Of a stretch of 64,000 bases of DNA, positions 8,461-16,618 are shown one piece after another (position 1 is the first letter of the stretch; the number at the start of each line of letters is the position of its first letter). The position numbers and the translations under genes were made by a program. The stretch comes from Pseudomonas sp. C2B4 (GTDB lineage: Bacteria > Pseudomonadota > Gammaproteobacteria > Pseudomonadales > Pseudomonadaceae). Where the stretch lies: positions 1 through 64,000 of the forward strand of contig NZ_JABFMU010000022.1 in the NCBI RefSeq assembly GCF_013359695.1. The letters are read 5' to 3'. The notes under the pieces are model-generated. The model had not been told where the DNA came from and ran no database searches. It saw nothing but the letters and a program-made list of their open reading frames with translations.

Positions 8461-9570
8461 TCAGCTGGCGGTGCTGTAGCGCCGCACGCCGGATTCCACG
8501 ATTGGAATCTGCGCTGCCATGCTGCCACTCGCCTGGAACAACACCAAGTGTTCCGCCGCGACTCGAATACCTACCTCCGCGCCGACCTGATGATCGACAT
8601 GGCTCGGGAAGATCGATTCCAGTTGCGCGCCAGTCGGCATTTGCAGGCGATACAGCGTCGATGCACCCTGGAAAGACTTGCCAGTGATCCGCGCCTTCAA
8701 GGCGCTGTCCGGCGCATAAACGATATCGTCCGGACGCAGCAGTACATCCACCGCACCACCGACCGGCCAAGTGTAGGCACGGTTGCCGCGCAGTTCACCC
8801 AGTTCGGTCTGTACCGACTCCGGGCTGCTCAACTGACCGCGGATGAAGTAACCCTGGCCGATGAAGCTGGCCACGTAGGGTGTCAGCGGTTCGTGATACA
8901 GGTTGTAGGGCGTGTCCCACTGTTCCAGCCGGCCTTCCTTGAACACGCCGACGTGATCGCTGACCGCGAAAGCTTCTTCCTGGTCGTGGGTGACCAGAAT
9001 CGCGCTGGTGCCACGGGCCTTGAGAATGTCACGTACCTCGTGGCTGAGCTTGCGGCGCAATTCACCATCGAGGTTGGAGAATGGTTCGTCGAGCAGCAAC
9101 AGTTGCGGTTCCGGTGCCAGGGCGCGGGCCAGGGCGACACGTTGCTGTTGGCCACCGGAAAGCTCATGGGGATAGCGTTTGCCGAGGTTTTTCAGGTTGA
9201 CCAGTTCCAGCAGCTCTTCGGTGACGCGATCCTTTTGCGGATGCTTGCGAATACCGAAGGCGATGTTGTCGGCCACGCTCAAATGCGGAAACAGCGCGTA
9301 GTCCTGGAACACCATGCCGATGCGGCGTTTCTCCGGCGCGAGCGTGAACCCGGCGCTGGAAATCGTCTCGCCGGCCAGCTGGATGTCACCTTCGTGCACC
9401 GGTTCGAAGCCGGCAATGGCGCGCAGCGTGGTGGTCTTGCCGCAACCGGAAGAGCCCAGCAGACAACCGATATCACCGGCATTCAAATGCAGGTTGAGGT
9501 TCTGCACCACGCGCTGGTCTTGATAGCCGCAGGCGAGGTTGCGCAGGTTAAGTAGTAATGGCTGGCTCAT
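8461..9570 (-). CDS. ABC transporter ATP-binding protein (FbpC/PotA-like)
   Basis: A 369-residue cytosolic ATPase subunit of an importer. Walker A LGSSGCGKTTTLRAIAGF (about residues 34-51), signature LSGGQQQRVALARAL, Walker B LLLLDEPFSNLD and the H-loop VTHDQEEAF are intact, followed by a C-terminal TOBE-type regulatory domain (about 240-360). The closest families are iron(III) or polyamine importers. The ATG overlaps the argF stop (ATGA), so it is translated with argF; the same pairing is recalled at P. aeruginosa PA3537-PA3538. No permease or binding protein lies nearby, so the substrate is unknown. Confidence 0.92.
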   Translation of the reverse strand: MSQPLLLNLRNLACGYQDQRVVQNLNLHLNAGDIGCLLGSSGCGKTTTLRAIAGFEPVHEGDIQLAGETISSAGFTLAPEKRRIGMVFQDYALFPHLSVADNIAFGIRKHPQKDRVTEELLELVNLKNLGKRYPHELSGGQQQRVALARALAPEPQLLLLDEPFSNLDGELRRKLSHEVRDILKARGTSAILVTHDQEEAFAVSDHVGVFKEGRLEQWDTPYNLYHEPLTPYVASFIGQGYFIRGQLSSPESVQTELGELRGNRAYTWPVGGAVDVLLRPDDIVYAPDSALKARITGKSFQGASTLYRLQMPTGAQLESIFPSHVDHQVGAEVGIRVAAEHLVLFQASGSMAAQIPIVESGVRRYSTAS

Positions 9571-10487
9571 GCGTGGTGGTACGCCGGCTCGACCAGAAAC
9601 TCGAGCAGGGCCTTTTGTGCGTGAAGACGGTTTTCAGCTTGATCCCAGGCTACCGAGCGCGGGTCGTCGAGCAGGTCCACGCTGATTTCTTCGCCACGGT
9701 GGGCCGGCAGGCAATGCATGAACAGCACGTCCGGGGCAGCCAGGTCGAGCAGGGCGCGGTTGACCTGGTACGGGGCAAACAGCTCGAGGCGCTTGGCGGT
9801 TTCTTCTTCCTGGCCCATGGAGGTCCAGACATCGGTGCTCACCAGGTGAGCGCCGCGCACGGCATCTTTCGGATCGCGCACGATGGTCACCCGATCGCCG
9901 GCCAGGGCCAAGAATTTCGGATTCGGCTCGTAGCCCTCCGGGCAGGCGATGCGCAACTGGAAGTCGAACTGGATCGCCGCTTCTATATAGCTGTTGCACA
10001 TGTTGTTGCCGTCACCGATCCAGGCCACGGTCTTGCCCTGGATGGAGCCGCGGTGTTCGAGGAAGGTCTGCATGTCGGCCAGCAGCTGGCACGGATGCAG
10101 GTCGTCGGACAGGCCATTGATCAGCGGGACGCGCGAGTTGGCGGCGAATTCGGTCAGGGTGCTGTGGGCAAAGGTCCGGATCATCACCGCATCGAGCATG
10201 CTCGACATGACGATGGCGGCGTCGCTGATCGGCTCGCCACGACCCAGCTGGGTATCGCGCGGGGACAGGAAGATTGCCTGGCCACCGAGCTGGATCATCC
10301 CGGCTTCGAAGGAAATGCGGGTGCGGGTCGAGGACTTCTCGAAAATCATCCCGAGCACGCGGTTTTTCAGGGGCTCGAACAGTACGCCGCGGTTACGCAG
10401 GTCCTTGAGCTCAACGCCTCGACGGATCACGCTGACCAGCTCTTCGGGCGTGCAATCCATCAGGGAGAGAAAGTGCCTTGCGCTCAT
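9567..10487 (-). CDS. argF: Anabolic ornithine carbamoyltransferase
   Basis: A 306-residue cytosolic enzyme that makes citrulline from ornithine and carbamoyl phosphate in arginine biosynthesis. The carbamoyl-phosphate loop EKSSTRTRISFE (about residue 50), the ornithine-site region and HCLPAHRGEE (about 260-270) are all present. The protein opens MSARHFLSLMDCTPEEL, as P. aeruginosa ArgF does; a second ATG directly before it (10490) is possible. First gene of a two-gene unit with the ABC ATPase. An ArgR-type operator overlaps its probable promoter at 10593-10634, and argG in this window carries one too. Confidence 0.97.
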   Translation of the reverse strand: MSARHFLSLMDCTPEELVSVIRRGVELKDLRNRGVLFEPLKNRVLGMIFEKSSTRTRISFEAGMIQLGGQAIFLSPRDTQLGRGEPISDAAIVMSSMLDAVMIRTFAHSTLTEFAANSRVPLINGLSDDLHPCQLLADMQTFLEHRGSIQGKTVAWIGDGNNMCNSYIEAAIQFDFQLRIACPEGYEPNPKFLALAGDRVTIVRDPKDAVRGAHLVSTDVWTSMGQEEETAKRLELFAPYQVNRALLDLAAPDVLFMHCLPAHRGEEISVDLLDDPRSVAWDQAENRLHAQKALLEFLVEPAYHHA

Positions 10488-10894
10488 CATTGACTACCTT
10501 TTTGCTACAAACCGCAGATGCTCAAAGCCTTGTTTAACGGAACAACGGGCGAGACCTGCGGCGTAAGCCGCACGGGGCGACGAAATAGGGGAAGGCGCGA
10601 TCTTATAATTAAATGTCGCGTCTTACCAATAGGGCTACGGTTTTTAGGGGATTTCAGAGGGGCTACGGGATAACCGCAGTAGCGCTTTTGAAGCCTGTTT
10701 CCTGACTGCAGCCAAGCATTTGTACACCGCGCCTGCGCAGCTTGGCAATCAAGAGGGGCGGTGGTGGGGTACTTGTGGTCGGTTTCCGACCTGTTGTTCG
10801 CACCGTTCCTGAACAGCACGTCCCGTCTGAACCACTTGCTAATGCAACGTGCTGGGTTATAAATAAATCACCAGCGACGCAGGAAGCCTCCGCG
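10488..10894. other. argF upstream region
   Basis: About 400 bases with no supported gene. It holds the argF promoter and ArgR-like operator near 10590-10645. The rest up to 10880 shows no clear signal other than the ribosome site AGGAAG for the next gene. Confidence 0.6.
10593..10634 (+). promoter_or_regulatory. ArgR-type operator of argF
   Basis: Two half-sites of the pseudomonad ArgR consensus TGTCGC-N8-AA-N5 in direct repeat, exactly 21 bases apart. The second (10614-10634) is perfect; the first (10593-10613) reads AGGCGC-N8-AA. On the minus strand they overlap a plausible argF promoter, TTGGTA-N16-TATAAG. This predicts repression of argF by ArgR with arginine. The consensus is recalled from P. 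aeruginosa work. Confidence 0.65.
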
Positions 10895-11185
10895 ATGGAA
10901 TCGAAAGAACAGCAGCTCATGGAATTGCTCGGCCTCACGGCACGCTCCCTGACTCATCTGACCGCCTCCATGACGTCGATGTCGTTTGAACTTCTGCGCA
11001 GCAACGATCCGGTCACCCGTGACGCCGGACGGCGCATGATCGACCGCATGGCCACTATCAGTACCGGGCTTGACGATCACTGGCGGCTGATCGGCGAATT
11101 GACCGGTGTGCATGTCGCCCACGAGCAAATCGAAACCATCCAGGACATCCAGTTGCATGCGCCGCCGAGGCTGCCGTCGGGTTGA
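10895..11185 (+). CDS. Conserved hypothetical small helical protein
   Basis: 96 residues beginning MESKEQQLMELLGLTARSLTHL. It is predicted to be largely alpha-helical and soluble, with no signal peptide, membrane span or cysteine motif. The start at 10895 has AGGAAG at good spacing; upstream in-frame codons have no such support. A protein in this position next to argF is recalled in P. aeruginosa (around PA3536). It is followed at 134 bases by the molybdopterin oxidoreductase gene on the same strand, which may be incidental. Function unknown. Confidence 0.7.
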   Translation: MESKEQQLMELLGLTARSLTHLTASMTSMSFELLRSNDPVTRDAGRRMIDRMATISTGLDDHWRLIGELTGVHVAHEQIETIQDIQLHAPPRLPSG

Positions 11186-11319
11186 CCGGCAGCCGCCATC
11201 GGTTGCCCTGATGGCCGCCAATTCACAAGACGAACGTCGCTGGCGCAGTGGTGGGGCAGGCGCCATAGTTTTGTTCCCGCGGCCGTTATCGTCCGCCCAG
11301 AACAAGACAGAGACTGGCC

Positions 11320-13428
11320 ATGACCAAGACTCTCCATCACCGTGCCTGCCACCTGTGTGAAGCCATCTGCGGCCTGACCATCGAAACCACCGAGGTCGAA
11401 GCCGGCAACGTACAAATCACCTCGATCAAGGGTGATCCCCTGGATACGTTCAGTCGTGGGCACATCTGTCCCAAGGCTGTTGCCCTGCAGGATATTCAGA
11501 ACGATCCCGATCGCCTGCATCAACCCATGCGCCGGGTGGGCAGCGAATGGCAGCCCATCGAGTGGGATGACGCGTTCACCCTTGTGGCCGAGCGCCTGGC
11601 GGCGATTCAGGAGCGCCATGGGAACAACGCGGTGGCGGTCTATCAAGGCAATCCCAGCGTGCATAACTACGGGCTGATGACTCACAGCAATTACTTCCTC
11701 GGCTTGTTGAAAACCCGCAACCGCTTTTCTGCCACCTCGGTTGATCAATTGCCCCATCACCTGACCAGTCATTTGATGTACGGACACGGTTTGTTGCTGC
11801 CGATTCCGGATATCGATCACACCGACTTCATGCTGATCCTTGGTGGTAATCCGCTCGCCTCCAACGGCAGCATCATGACCGTGCCGGATGTGGAAAAGCG
11901 CTTGAAAGCGATTCAAGCCCGGGGCGGGAAAGTCGTGGTCGTCGATCCGCGTCGCAGCGAAACGGCGGCCATTGCCGATCAGCATCTGTTTGTGCGCCCG
12001 GGTGGCGACGCGGCATTGTTGTTTGGCCTGCTCAACACCTTGTTCGCCGAAGGCCTGACCCGCGGCAGCCATTTGCCGGTTGATGGTCTGGACCAGGTGC
12101 GCGAGGCCATCGCCGGATTCACCGCCGAGGCCATGAGCCCGCTGTGTGCGGTGCCGGCCGAACAGATCCGCCAGTTGGCACGGGACTTCGCCGCAGCGCC
12201 GAGCGCCGTTTGTTACGGTCGCATGGGCGTCTCGACCCAGGCATTCGGCACGTTGTGCCACTGGCTGGTGCAGTTGATCAACCTGGTCACCTGCAACCTC
12301 GACCGCGTGGGCGGGGCGTTGTGCACCGAGCCGGCGGTGGACCTGGTGGCCTCCACGTCGGGTGGGCATTTCAATGTGTGGCAGAGTCGGGTTTCCGGAC
12401 GCCCGGAATACGCCGGCGAGCTACCGGTGTCGGCCCTGGCCGAGGAGATGCTGACCGAAGGAGAAGGGCAGGTTCGCGCGCTGATTACCGTGGCGGGCAA
12501 TCCGGTGTTGTCCACCCCGAATGGCCGTCAGCTGGAGCAGGCGCTGGACGGGCTCGAGTTCATGGTCAGTGTCGATTTGTACATCAATGAAACCACCCGG
12601 TATGCCGACCTGATCCTGCCCTCTACTTCGGCGCTGGAAAACGATCACTACGACACCACCTTCAACATGTTTGCGGTGCGCAACGTCAGTCGGTTCAACC
12701 GCGCCATCCTCGCTAAACCCCAGGGGGCGCTGCACGACTGGGAGATTTTCGTCGGGCTCGCGAAGGCATTTGCAGCAAAGACCGGCAAGGAACTGAAACC
12801 GACCATTGCCCCAGCCCAGATGATTGATCGCGGTTTGCGCATGGGAATGTATGGCGATGCTTCGGAGCATCAGCTGTCGTTGACGACGCTGTTCGATCAT
12901 CCCCATGGCGTCGATCTGGGTGCGCTCAAGCCCAACCTGGCGCCACGCCTGAAAACCGCCAATCAGCGAGTACAGGCAGCGCCTGACGTGATCCTTGCCG
13001 ACCTCGCACGCTTTACCGCGTTGCAGGCACCGGCCGCCGATGAGTTGTTGATGATCGGCCGTCGACATGTACGCAGCAACAACTCGTGGATGCACAACTA
13101 TCACCGCCTGGTGAAGGGCAAGCCCCGCCATCAGTTGCTGATGCACCCGGAAGACCTGGCCAGTCGCGGGTTGAGTGACGGGCAGCGAGTGCGGGTCAGT
13201 TCCCGGGTCGGGGTGATCGAAGTGGAAGTGCTGGGCAGTCTGGATATGATGAAGGGTGTGGTCAGCCTTCCGCACGGTTGGGGCCATGCACGGCCGGGTG
13301 TGCAGATGACCATTGCCAGTGGCCAGCCGGGGTCCAGTGCCAATGACCTGACAGATGAATGTCAGCTCGATGAATTGTCGGGAAATGCGGCATTGAACGG
13401 TGTTCCGGTGACCGTGGCGGCGGCTTGA
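11320..13428 (+). CDS. Molybdopterin oxidoreductase (bis-MGD, [4Fe-4S] family)
   Basis: A 702-residue member of the DMSO-reductase superfamily. The N-terminal cluster motif is Cys10-x2-Cys13-x3-Cys17 with a distal Cys in RGHICPKAV. The Mo-bis-MGD domains follow (LILGGNPLASNGS, VVDPRRSETAAIADQHLFVRPGGDAALL), and the C-terminal dinucleotide-binding domain holds GRRHVRSNNSWMHN. There is no Tat signal, so it is probably cytosolic, resembling formate-dehydrogenase-like and assimilatory nitrate-reductase-like enzymes. No electron-transfer subunit or chaperone is adjacent. Substrate unknown. Confidence 0.88.
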   Translation: MTKTLHHRACHLCEAICGLTIETTEVEAGNVQITSIKGDPLDTFSRGHICPKAVALQDIQNDPDRLHQPMRRVGSEWQPIEWDDAFTLVAERLAAIQERHGNNAVAVYQGNPSVHNYGLMTHSNYFLGLLKTRNRFSATSVDQLPHHLTSHLMYGHGLLLPIPDIDHTDFMLILGGNPLASNGSIMTVPDVEKRLKAIQARGGKVVVVDPRRSETAAIADQHLFVRPGGDAALLFGLLNTLFAEGLTRGSHLPVDGLDQVREAIAGFTAEAMSPLCAVPAEQIRQLARDFAAAPSAVCYGRMGVSTQAFGTLCHWLVQLINLVTCNLDRVGGALCTEPAVDLVASTSGGHFNVWQSRVSGRPEYAGELPVSALAEEMLTEGEGQVRALITVAGNPVLSTPNGRQLEQALDGLEFMVSVDLYINETTRYADLILPSTSALENDHYDTTFNMFAVRNVSRFNRAILAKPQGALHDWEIFVGLAKAFAAKTGKELKPTIAPAQMIDRGLRMGMYGDASEHQLSLTTLFDHPHGVDLGALKPNLAPRLKTANQRVQAAPDVILADLARFTALQAPAADELLMIGRRHVRSNNSWMHNYHRLVKGKPRHQLLMHPEDLASRGLSDGQRVRVSSRVGVIEVEVLGSLDMMKGVVSLPHGWGHARPGVQMTIASGQPGSSANDLTDECQLDELSGNAALNGVPVTVAAA

Positions 13429-13525
13429 TCGTATCTGACGGAGAGACCGAGCATGGCCCTCGGCTTTCCGTTACAATGCGCCACCGTGCCGACCCATGAG
13501 TCGGAAAGTTCAGCCGAGGTGCTCC

Positions 13526-13867
13526 ATGGATATCATCGAAACGATTAAAGAGCAGATTGCCAACAACACCATTCTGCTTTACATGAAAGGCTCGCCGAAT
13601 GCCCCGCAGTGTGGCTTCTCTGCGAAAGCCGCCCAGGCCGTGATGGCTTGCGGTGAAAAGTTTGCGTACGTGGACATCCTGCAGAACCCGGAAATCCGCG
13701 CCAACCTGCCAAAATACGCCAACTGGCCAACCTTCCCGCAGCTGTGGGTCGCGGGTGAACTGGTCGGCGGTAGCGACATCATGACCGAGATGTCGGCTGA
13801 TGGTTCGTTGCAGGCGCTGATCAAAGACGCTGCCGCTAAAGCCGCAGCAGCCAAAACCGAAGCCTGA
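13526..13867 (+). CDS. grxD: Monothiol glutaredoxin (Grx4 type)
   Basis: A 113-residue CGFS glutaredoxin that binds and transfers [2Fe-2S] clusters with glutathione in the cytosol. The active site PQCGFS has its Cys at residue 29; WPTFPQLW and GGSDIMTEM are the glutathione-binding elements. The start at 13526 has GAGGT upstream and gives the family length. It ends in an Ala/Lys tail. It stands near bacterioferritin, Bfd and a peroxiredoxin, so this is an iron/redox neighbourhood, in the same order as recalled for P. aeruginosa PA3529-PA3533. Confidence 0.95.
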   Translation: MDIIETIKEQIANNTILLYMKGSPNAPQCGFSAKAAQAVMACGEKFAYVDILQNPEIRANLPKYANWPTFPQLWVAGELVGGSDIMTEMSADGSLQALIKDAAAKAAAAKTEA

Positions 13868-13874
13868 TCCCCCT

Positions 13875-13978
13875 CCTGTAGGAGCGAGCTTGCTCGCGAT
13901 GGACTCAAGAAAACCGCGGGGAAACAGACTCCCCGCGTTATCGTTAACGACCATCGCGAGCAAGCTCGCTCCTACAAG
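13875..13978. repeat. REPIN, 'tgtaggagcgag' class
   Basis: cctgtaggagcgagcttgctcgcgatgg and its inverted copy flank a central accgcggggaa / ccccgcgttatcg stem, nearly identical in plan to the element at 1395-1498. It lies between grxD and the shared terminator. Confidence 0.85.
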
Positions 13979-13988
13979 AGCAGGCAAT

Positions 13989-14027
13989 AAAAAGCCCCGC
14001 CTCTTCAATAGAGAGCGGGGCTTTTTA
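13989..14027. terminator. Bidirectional intrinsic terminator between grxD and bfr
   Basis: aaaaagccccgc and gcggggcttttt pair around a short loop and are A/T-flanked on both sides, serving the convergent grxD and bacterioferritin genes. Confidence 0.85.
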
Positions 14028-14053
14028 TTGCATCAAGTTTAACGACGTAGAAC

Positions 14054-14530
14054 TTATTCGTCGTCGCCCATCTGCGATTGCAGATAGTTCTCGATACCGA
14101 TCTTGTCGATCAGGCCAAGTTGGGTTTCCAGCCAGTCGATATGTTCTTCTTCGGACTCAAGGATATCTTCAAGCAGGTCGCGGCTACCGAAGTCGCCAGC
14201 CGTTTCGCAAAAGGCGATGGCCTCTTTAAGATCTTTGTGGCCGGTCTTCTCGATACGCAGGTCACACTCAAGCATTTCCTTGGTGTGCTCGCCGATGTGC
14301 AGCTTGCCCAGGTCCTGGACGTTCGGCAGGCCTTCCAGGAACAGGATGCGCTTGATCAGCTTGTCCGCGTGCTTCATCTCGTCGATGGATTCGTGGTATT
14401 CGTGCTTGCCGAGCTTGTTCAGGCCCCAATCTTCATACATGCGTGCGTGCAGGAAGTATTGATTGATTGCGACCAGCTCATTGGCAAGGATCTTGTTGAG
14501 ATGCTGGATGACTTTAACGTCGCCTTTCAT
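14054..14530 (-). CDS. bfr: Bacterioferritin (BfrB type)
   Basis: A 158-residue subunit of the 24-mer iron-storage cage with ferroxidase centres and intersubunit haem. Ferroxidase ligands are seen in NELVAINQYFLH, EYHESIDEMKHAD and the late SEEEHIDWLE. Met52 (ESIDEMKH) is the haem ligand. It is very close to P. aeruginosa BfrB, which releases iron through electrons from Bfd; the bfd gene lies 200 bases upstream on the same strand but behind its own terminator. It ends MGDDE. Iron-dependent control is likely, but no clear Fur box was found directly before it. Confidence 0.95.
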   Translation of the reverse strand: MKGDVKVIQHLNKILANELVAINQYFLHARMYEDWGLNKLGKHEYHESIDEMKHADKLIKRILFLEGLPNVQDLGKLHIGEHTKEMLECDLRIEKTGHKDLKEAIAFCETAGDFGSRDLLEDILESEEEHIDWLETQLGLIDKIGIENYLQSQMGDDE

Positions 14531-14687
14531 GATGGGGTCCTGCCCTTTGTTAGCCGTCTATAAGGCAGAGTTTGAGCCGCACAACTAAGGGTGTCAAACT
14601 TAAGTTATTGAATAATAAATGAAAATTAATCGGAATAAGAATGTTTGTGTTCCGCGTCTAGAGTCTAAGCAGTTGATTTTCAGGCAT

Positions 14688-14718
14688 AAAAAAACCGGAC
14701 ATCAGTCCGGTTCTTTGA
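14688..14718 (-). terminator. Terminator of bfd
   Basis: On the minus strand aaccggac and gtccggtt form a stem followed by a run of T. It separates bfd from bfr, so the two are likely transcribed independently. Confidence 0.75.
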
Positions 14719-14730
14719 ATAAGGGGCTTT

Positions 14731-14949
14731 TTATGCTGCTGTAAATTCTGCAGGAAAAGGAATTGCGGCCTGGGCCGTCTGCAGCGATGTCAGGGTTTCG
14801 CGAACCACTTCCTTGGCGAGGCAGGCACATTTACCGCATTGACTGGCAACGCCGGTGGCCTGGCGGACTTCCTTGTAGCTGCAGCATCCTTCATAGATCG
14901 CATCGCGGATTTGGCCGTCGGTGACGCCGGTGCAGAGGCAAACATACAT
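14731..14949 (-). CDS. bfd: Bacterioferritin-associated ferredoxin
   Basis: A 72-residue [2Fe-2S] protein that docks on bacterioferritin and delivers electrons to reduce and mobilise stored iron. Cluster ligands correspond to Cys4, Cys6, Cys38 and Cys41 (MYVCLC...SQCGKCACLAKE). The true start is the ATG at 14949, as in all Bfd proteins; longer readings upstream have no family support. A Fur-like box sits about 50 bases upstream (14999-15017), matching known induction of bfd by iron starvation. Confidence 0.96.
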   Translation of the reverse strand: MYVCLCTGVTDGQIRDAIYEGCCSYKEVRQATGVASQCGKCACLAKEVVRETLTSLQTAQAAIPFPAEFTAA

Positions 14950-14998
14950 AAGTGAAGACCGTCGCTCGTTTATGTCTCGAATGCGATGGATCTTAATG

Positions 14999-15017
14999 TT
15001 AACGAGAATGATTGTCA
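14999..15017 (-). promoter_or_regulatory. Fur-like box of bfd
   Basis: The plus-strand string ttaacgagaatgattgtca contains GAGAATGATT, the core seen in many pseudomonad Fur sites. It lies 50-70 bases upstream of bfd, in the gap shared with the divergent peroxiredoxin gene. Called by eye against a remembered consensus. Confidence 0.55.
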
Positions 15018-15252
15018 AAGTGCTTTCGGGGGGCTTTTTCGAGGTCTGACGAACGGTGTCTTGAAGGGATGCAGGGCGCAACATTCGCCCTGCGTTTTTT
15101 ACGCCTGCGGGAAAAACCGTTAAAGACAGGCCAAACACGCAGTGTATGATGGCCGGTCTTTTCGAAGCGGGTGGGTGTCACAGGGCTGTCGCCTGAGGGT
15201 GGCAGGCTGGCGCAAACCCGGTTTTACACGTTTCTACACCAGGAGATATCCA

Positions 15253-15855
15253 ATGAGCGTACTCGTAGGCAAACAAGCCCCTGACTTCACCGTACCGGCC
15301 GTACTCGGCAATGGCGAAATCGTAGACAGCTTCACCCTGTCCTCGGCCATCAAAGGCAAATACGGCCTGGTGTTCTTCTACCCACTGGACTTCACCTTCG
15401 TTTGCCCGTCGGAGCTGATCGCTCTGGACAACCGCATGTCCGAGTTCAAGGCACGCAACGTTGAAGTGATCGCCGTGTCGATCGACTCGCACTTCACCCA
15501 CAACGCGTGGCGCAACACCCCGGTCAACAATGGCGGTATCGGCGAAGTTCGTTACACCATGGCTGCCGACATCAAGCAGGACATCATGAAGGCCTACGAC
15601 GTACAGTCCGCTGATGGCGTGGCTTTCCGTGGCGCGTTCCTGATCGACGACAAAGGCGTTGTCCGTTCGCAGATCGTCAACGACCTGCCACTGGGCCGTA
15701 ACATGGAAGAGCTGCTGCGTCTGGTCGACGCTCTGCAATTCCACGAAGAGCACGGCGAAGTCTGCCCTGCCAACTGGAAAAAAGGCGACAAGGGCATGAA
15801 CGCTTCGCCAGAAGGCGTCGCGGCATACCTGACCGAGCACGCTGCTGCGCTGTAA
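15253..15855 (+). CDS. 2-Cys peroxiredoxin (AhpC/TSA family)
   Basis: A 200-residue thiol peroxidase of the Prx1/AhpC group that reduces hydrogen peroxide and organic hydroperoxides. Peroxidatic Cys51 is in DFTFVCPSE; resolving Cys171 is in GEVCPANW. A GGIGE motif (94-98) recalls the GGLG of over-oxidation-sensitive peroxiredoxins, but the C-terminal YF motif is absent. The start at 15253 has AGGAGA upstream; the longer frame begins in the bfd intergenic region. It is divergent from bfd across the Fur-like box, so it may respond to iron as well as peroxide. Reductant not evident from the neighbourhood. Confidence 0.93.
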   Translation: MSVLVGKQAPDFTVPAVLGNGEIVDSFTLSSAIKGKYGLVFFYPLDFTFVCPSELIALDNRMSEFKARNVEVIAVSIDSHFTHNAWRNTPVNNGGIGEVRYTMAADIKQDIMKAYDVQSADGVAFRGAFLIDDKGVVRSQIVNDLPLGRNMEELLRLVDALQFHEEHGEVCPANWKKGDKGMNASPEGVAAYLTEHAAAL

Positions 15856-15886
15856 GGCACACGCTTCTGCTACAAAAAGCAGGTAC

Positions 15887-15917
15887 AAAAAAACCGGCCC
15901 TCGAGGCCGGTTTTTTT
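15887..15917. terminator. Bidirectional terminator, peroxiredoxin / rnt
   Basis: aaaaaaccggcc and ggccggttttttt form a strong stem around ctcga, between convergent genes. Confidence 0.88.
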
Positions 15918-15940
15918 ATGGGCGGGATTCCTGCGACGGA

Positions 15941-16618
15941 TCAATCGTCGAAATCTTCCCAGCCGCCCATTTGTTTCCAGCGATTGACGATGCCGCAGAA
16001 CAGCTCGGCGGTCTTCTCGGTGTCATAACGAGCCGAATGGGCCTCGCGACCGTCGAAGTCGATATCGGCTGCCTGACAGGCCTTGGCCAGTACCGTTTGG
16101 CCATAGGCCAGGCCAGCGAGGGTGGCGGTGTCGAAACTGGAGAACGGATGAAACGGGTTGCGCTTCATGTCCAGGCGCGCGACCGCGGCGTTGAGGAAAC
16201 CCAGGTCGAAGCTGCTGTTGTGCCCCACCAGGATTGCCCGTTTGCAACCGTTGGCTTTGAGCGCCTTGCGCACACCGCGGAAGATATCGTTTAGCGCCGT
16301 TTCTTCACTCACCGCCATGCGCAGTGGGTGATCGAGCTTGATGCCGGTGAACTCCAGGGCCGCCGCTTCGACATTCGCACCTTCGAAAGGCTCGACGCGG
16401 AAGAAGTAGGTGTGATCCGGGTAAACAAAACCCTTTTCATCCATGGCAATGGTGGTCGCGGCGATTTCCAGCAGCGCGTCGGTGGCCGAGTTGAAGCCAC
16501 CGGTTTCTACGTCGACGACAACGGGCAGGTAACCACGGAACCGGGCGGCCATTGGATGACGGGGACCGCCTCCACCGCCTTGACCTTCCTGTTCGTCGTC
16601 GAAATGGTCTTCACTCAC
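15941..16618 (-). CDS. rnt: Ribonuclease T
   Basis: A 225-residue DEDDh 3'-5' exoribonuclease that trims stable RNA precursors and turns over the tRNA CCA end. Exonuclease motif I is VDVETGGFNS, motif II is in GHNSSFDLGFLN and motif III is HSARYDTEKTAELF. Length equals P. aeruginosa RNase T (224). Its start overlaps the pyrC stop by four bases (ATGA), so pyrC-rnt is a coupled pair. Confidence 0.95.
   Translation of the reverse strand: MSEDHFDDEQEGQGGGGGPRHPMAARFRGYLPVVVDVETGGFNSATDALLEIAATTIAMDEKGFVYPDHTYFFRVEPFEGANVEAAALEFTGIKLDHPLRMAVSEETALNDIFRGVRKALKANGCKRAILVGHNSSFDLGFLNAAVARLDMKRNPFHPFSSFDTATLAGLAYGQTVLAKACQAADIDFDGREAHSARYDTEKTAELFCGIVNRWKQMGGWEDFDD

Noticed and set aside
10604..10609. 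TATAAT on the plus strand as a promoter for the 96-residue protein
   Set aside because: It is almost 290 bases from that gene and has no matching -35; the minus-strand reading fits argF better.
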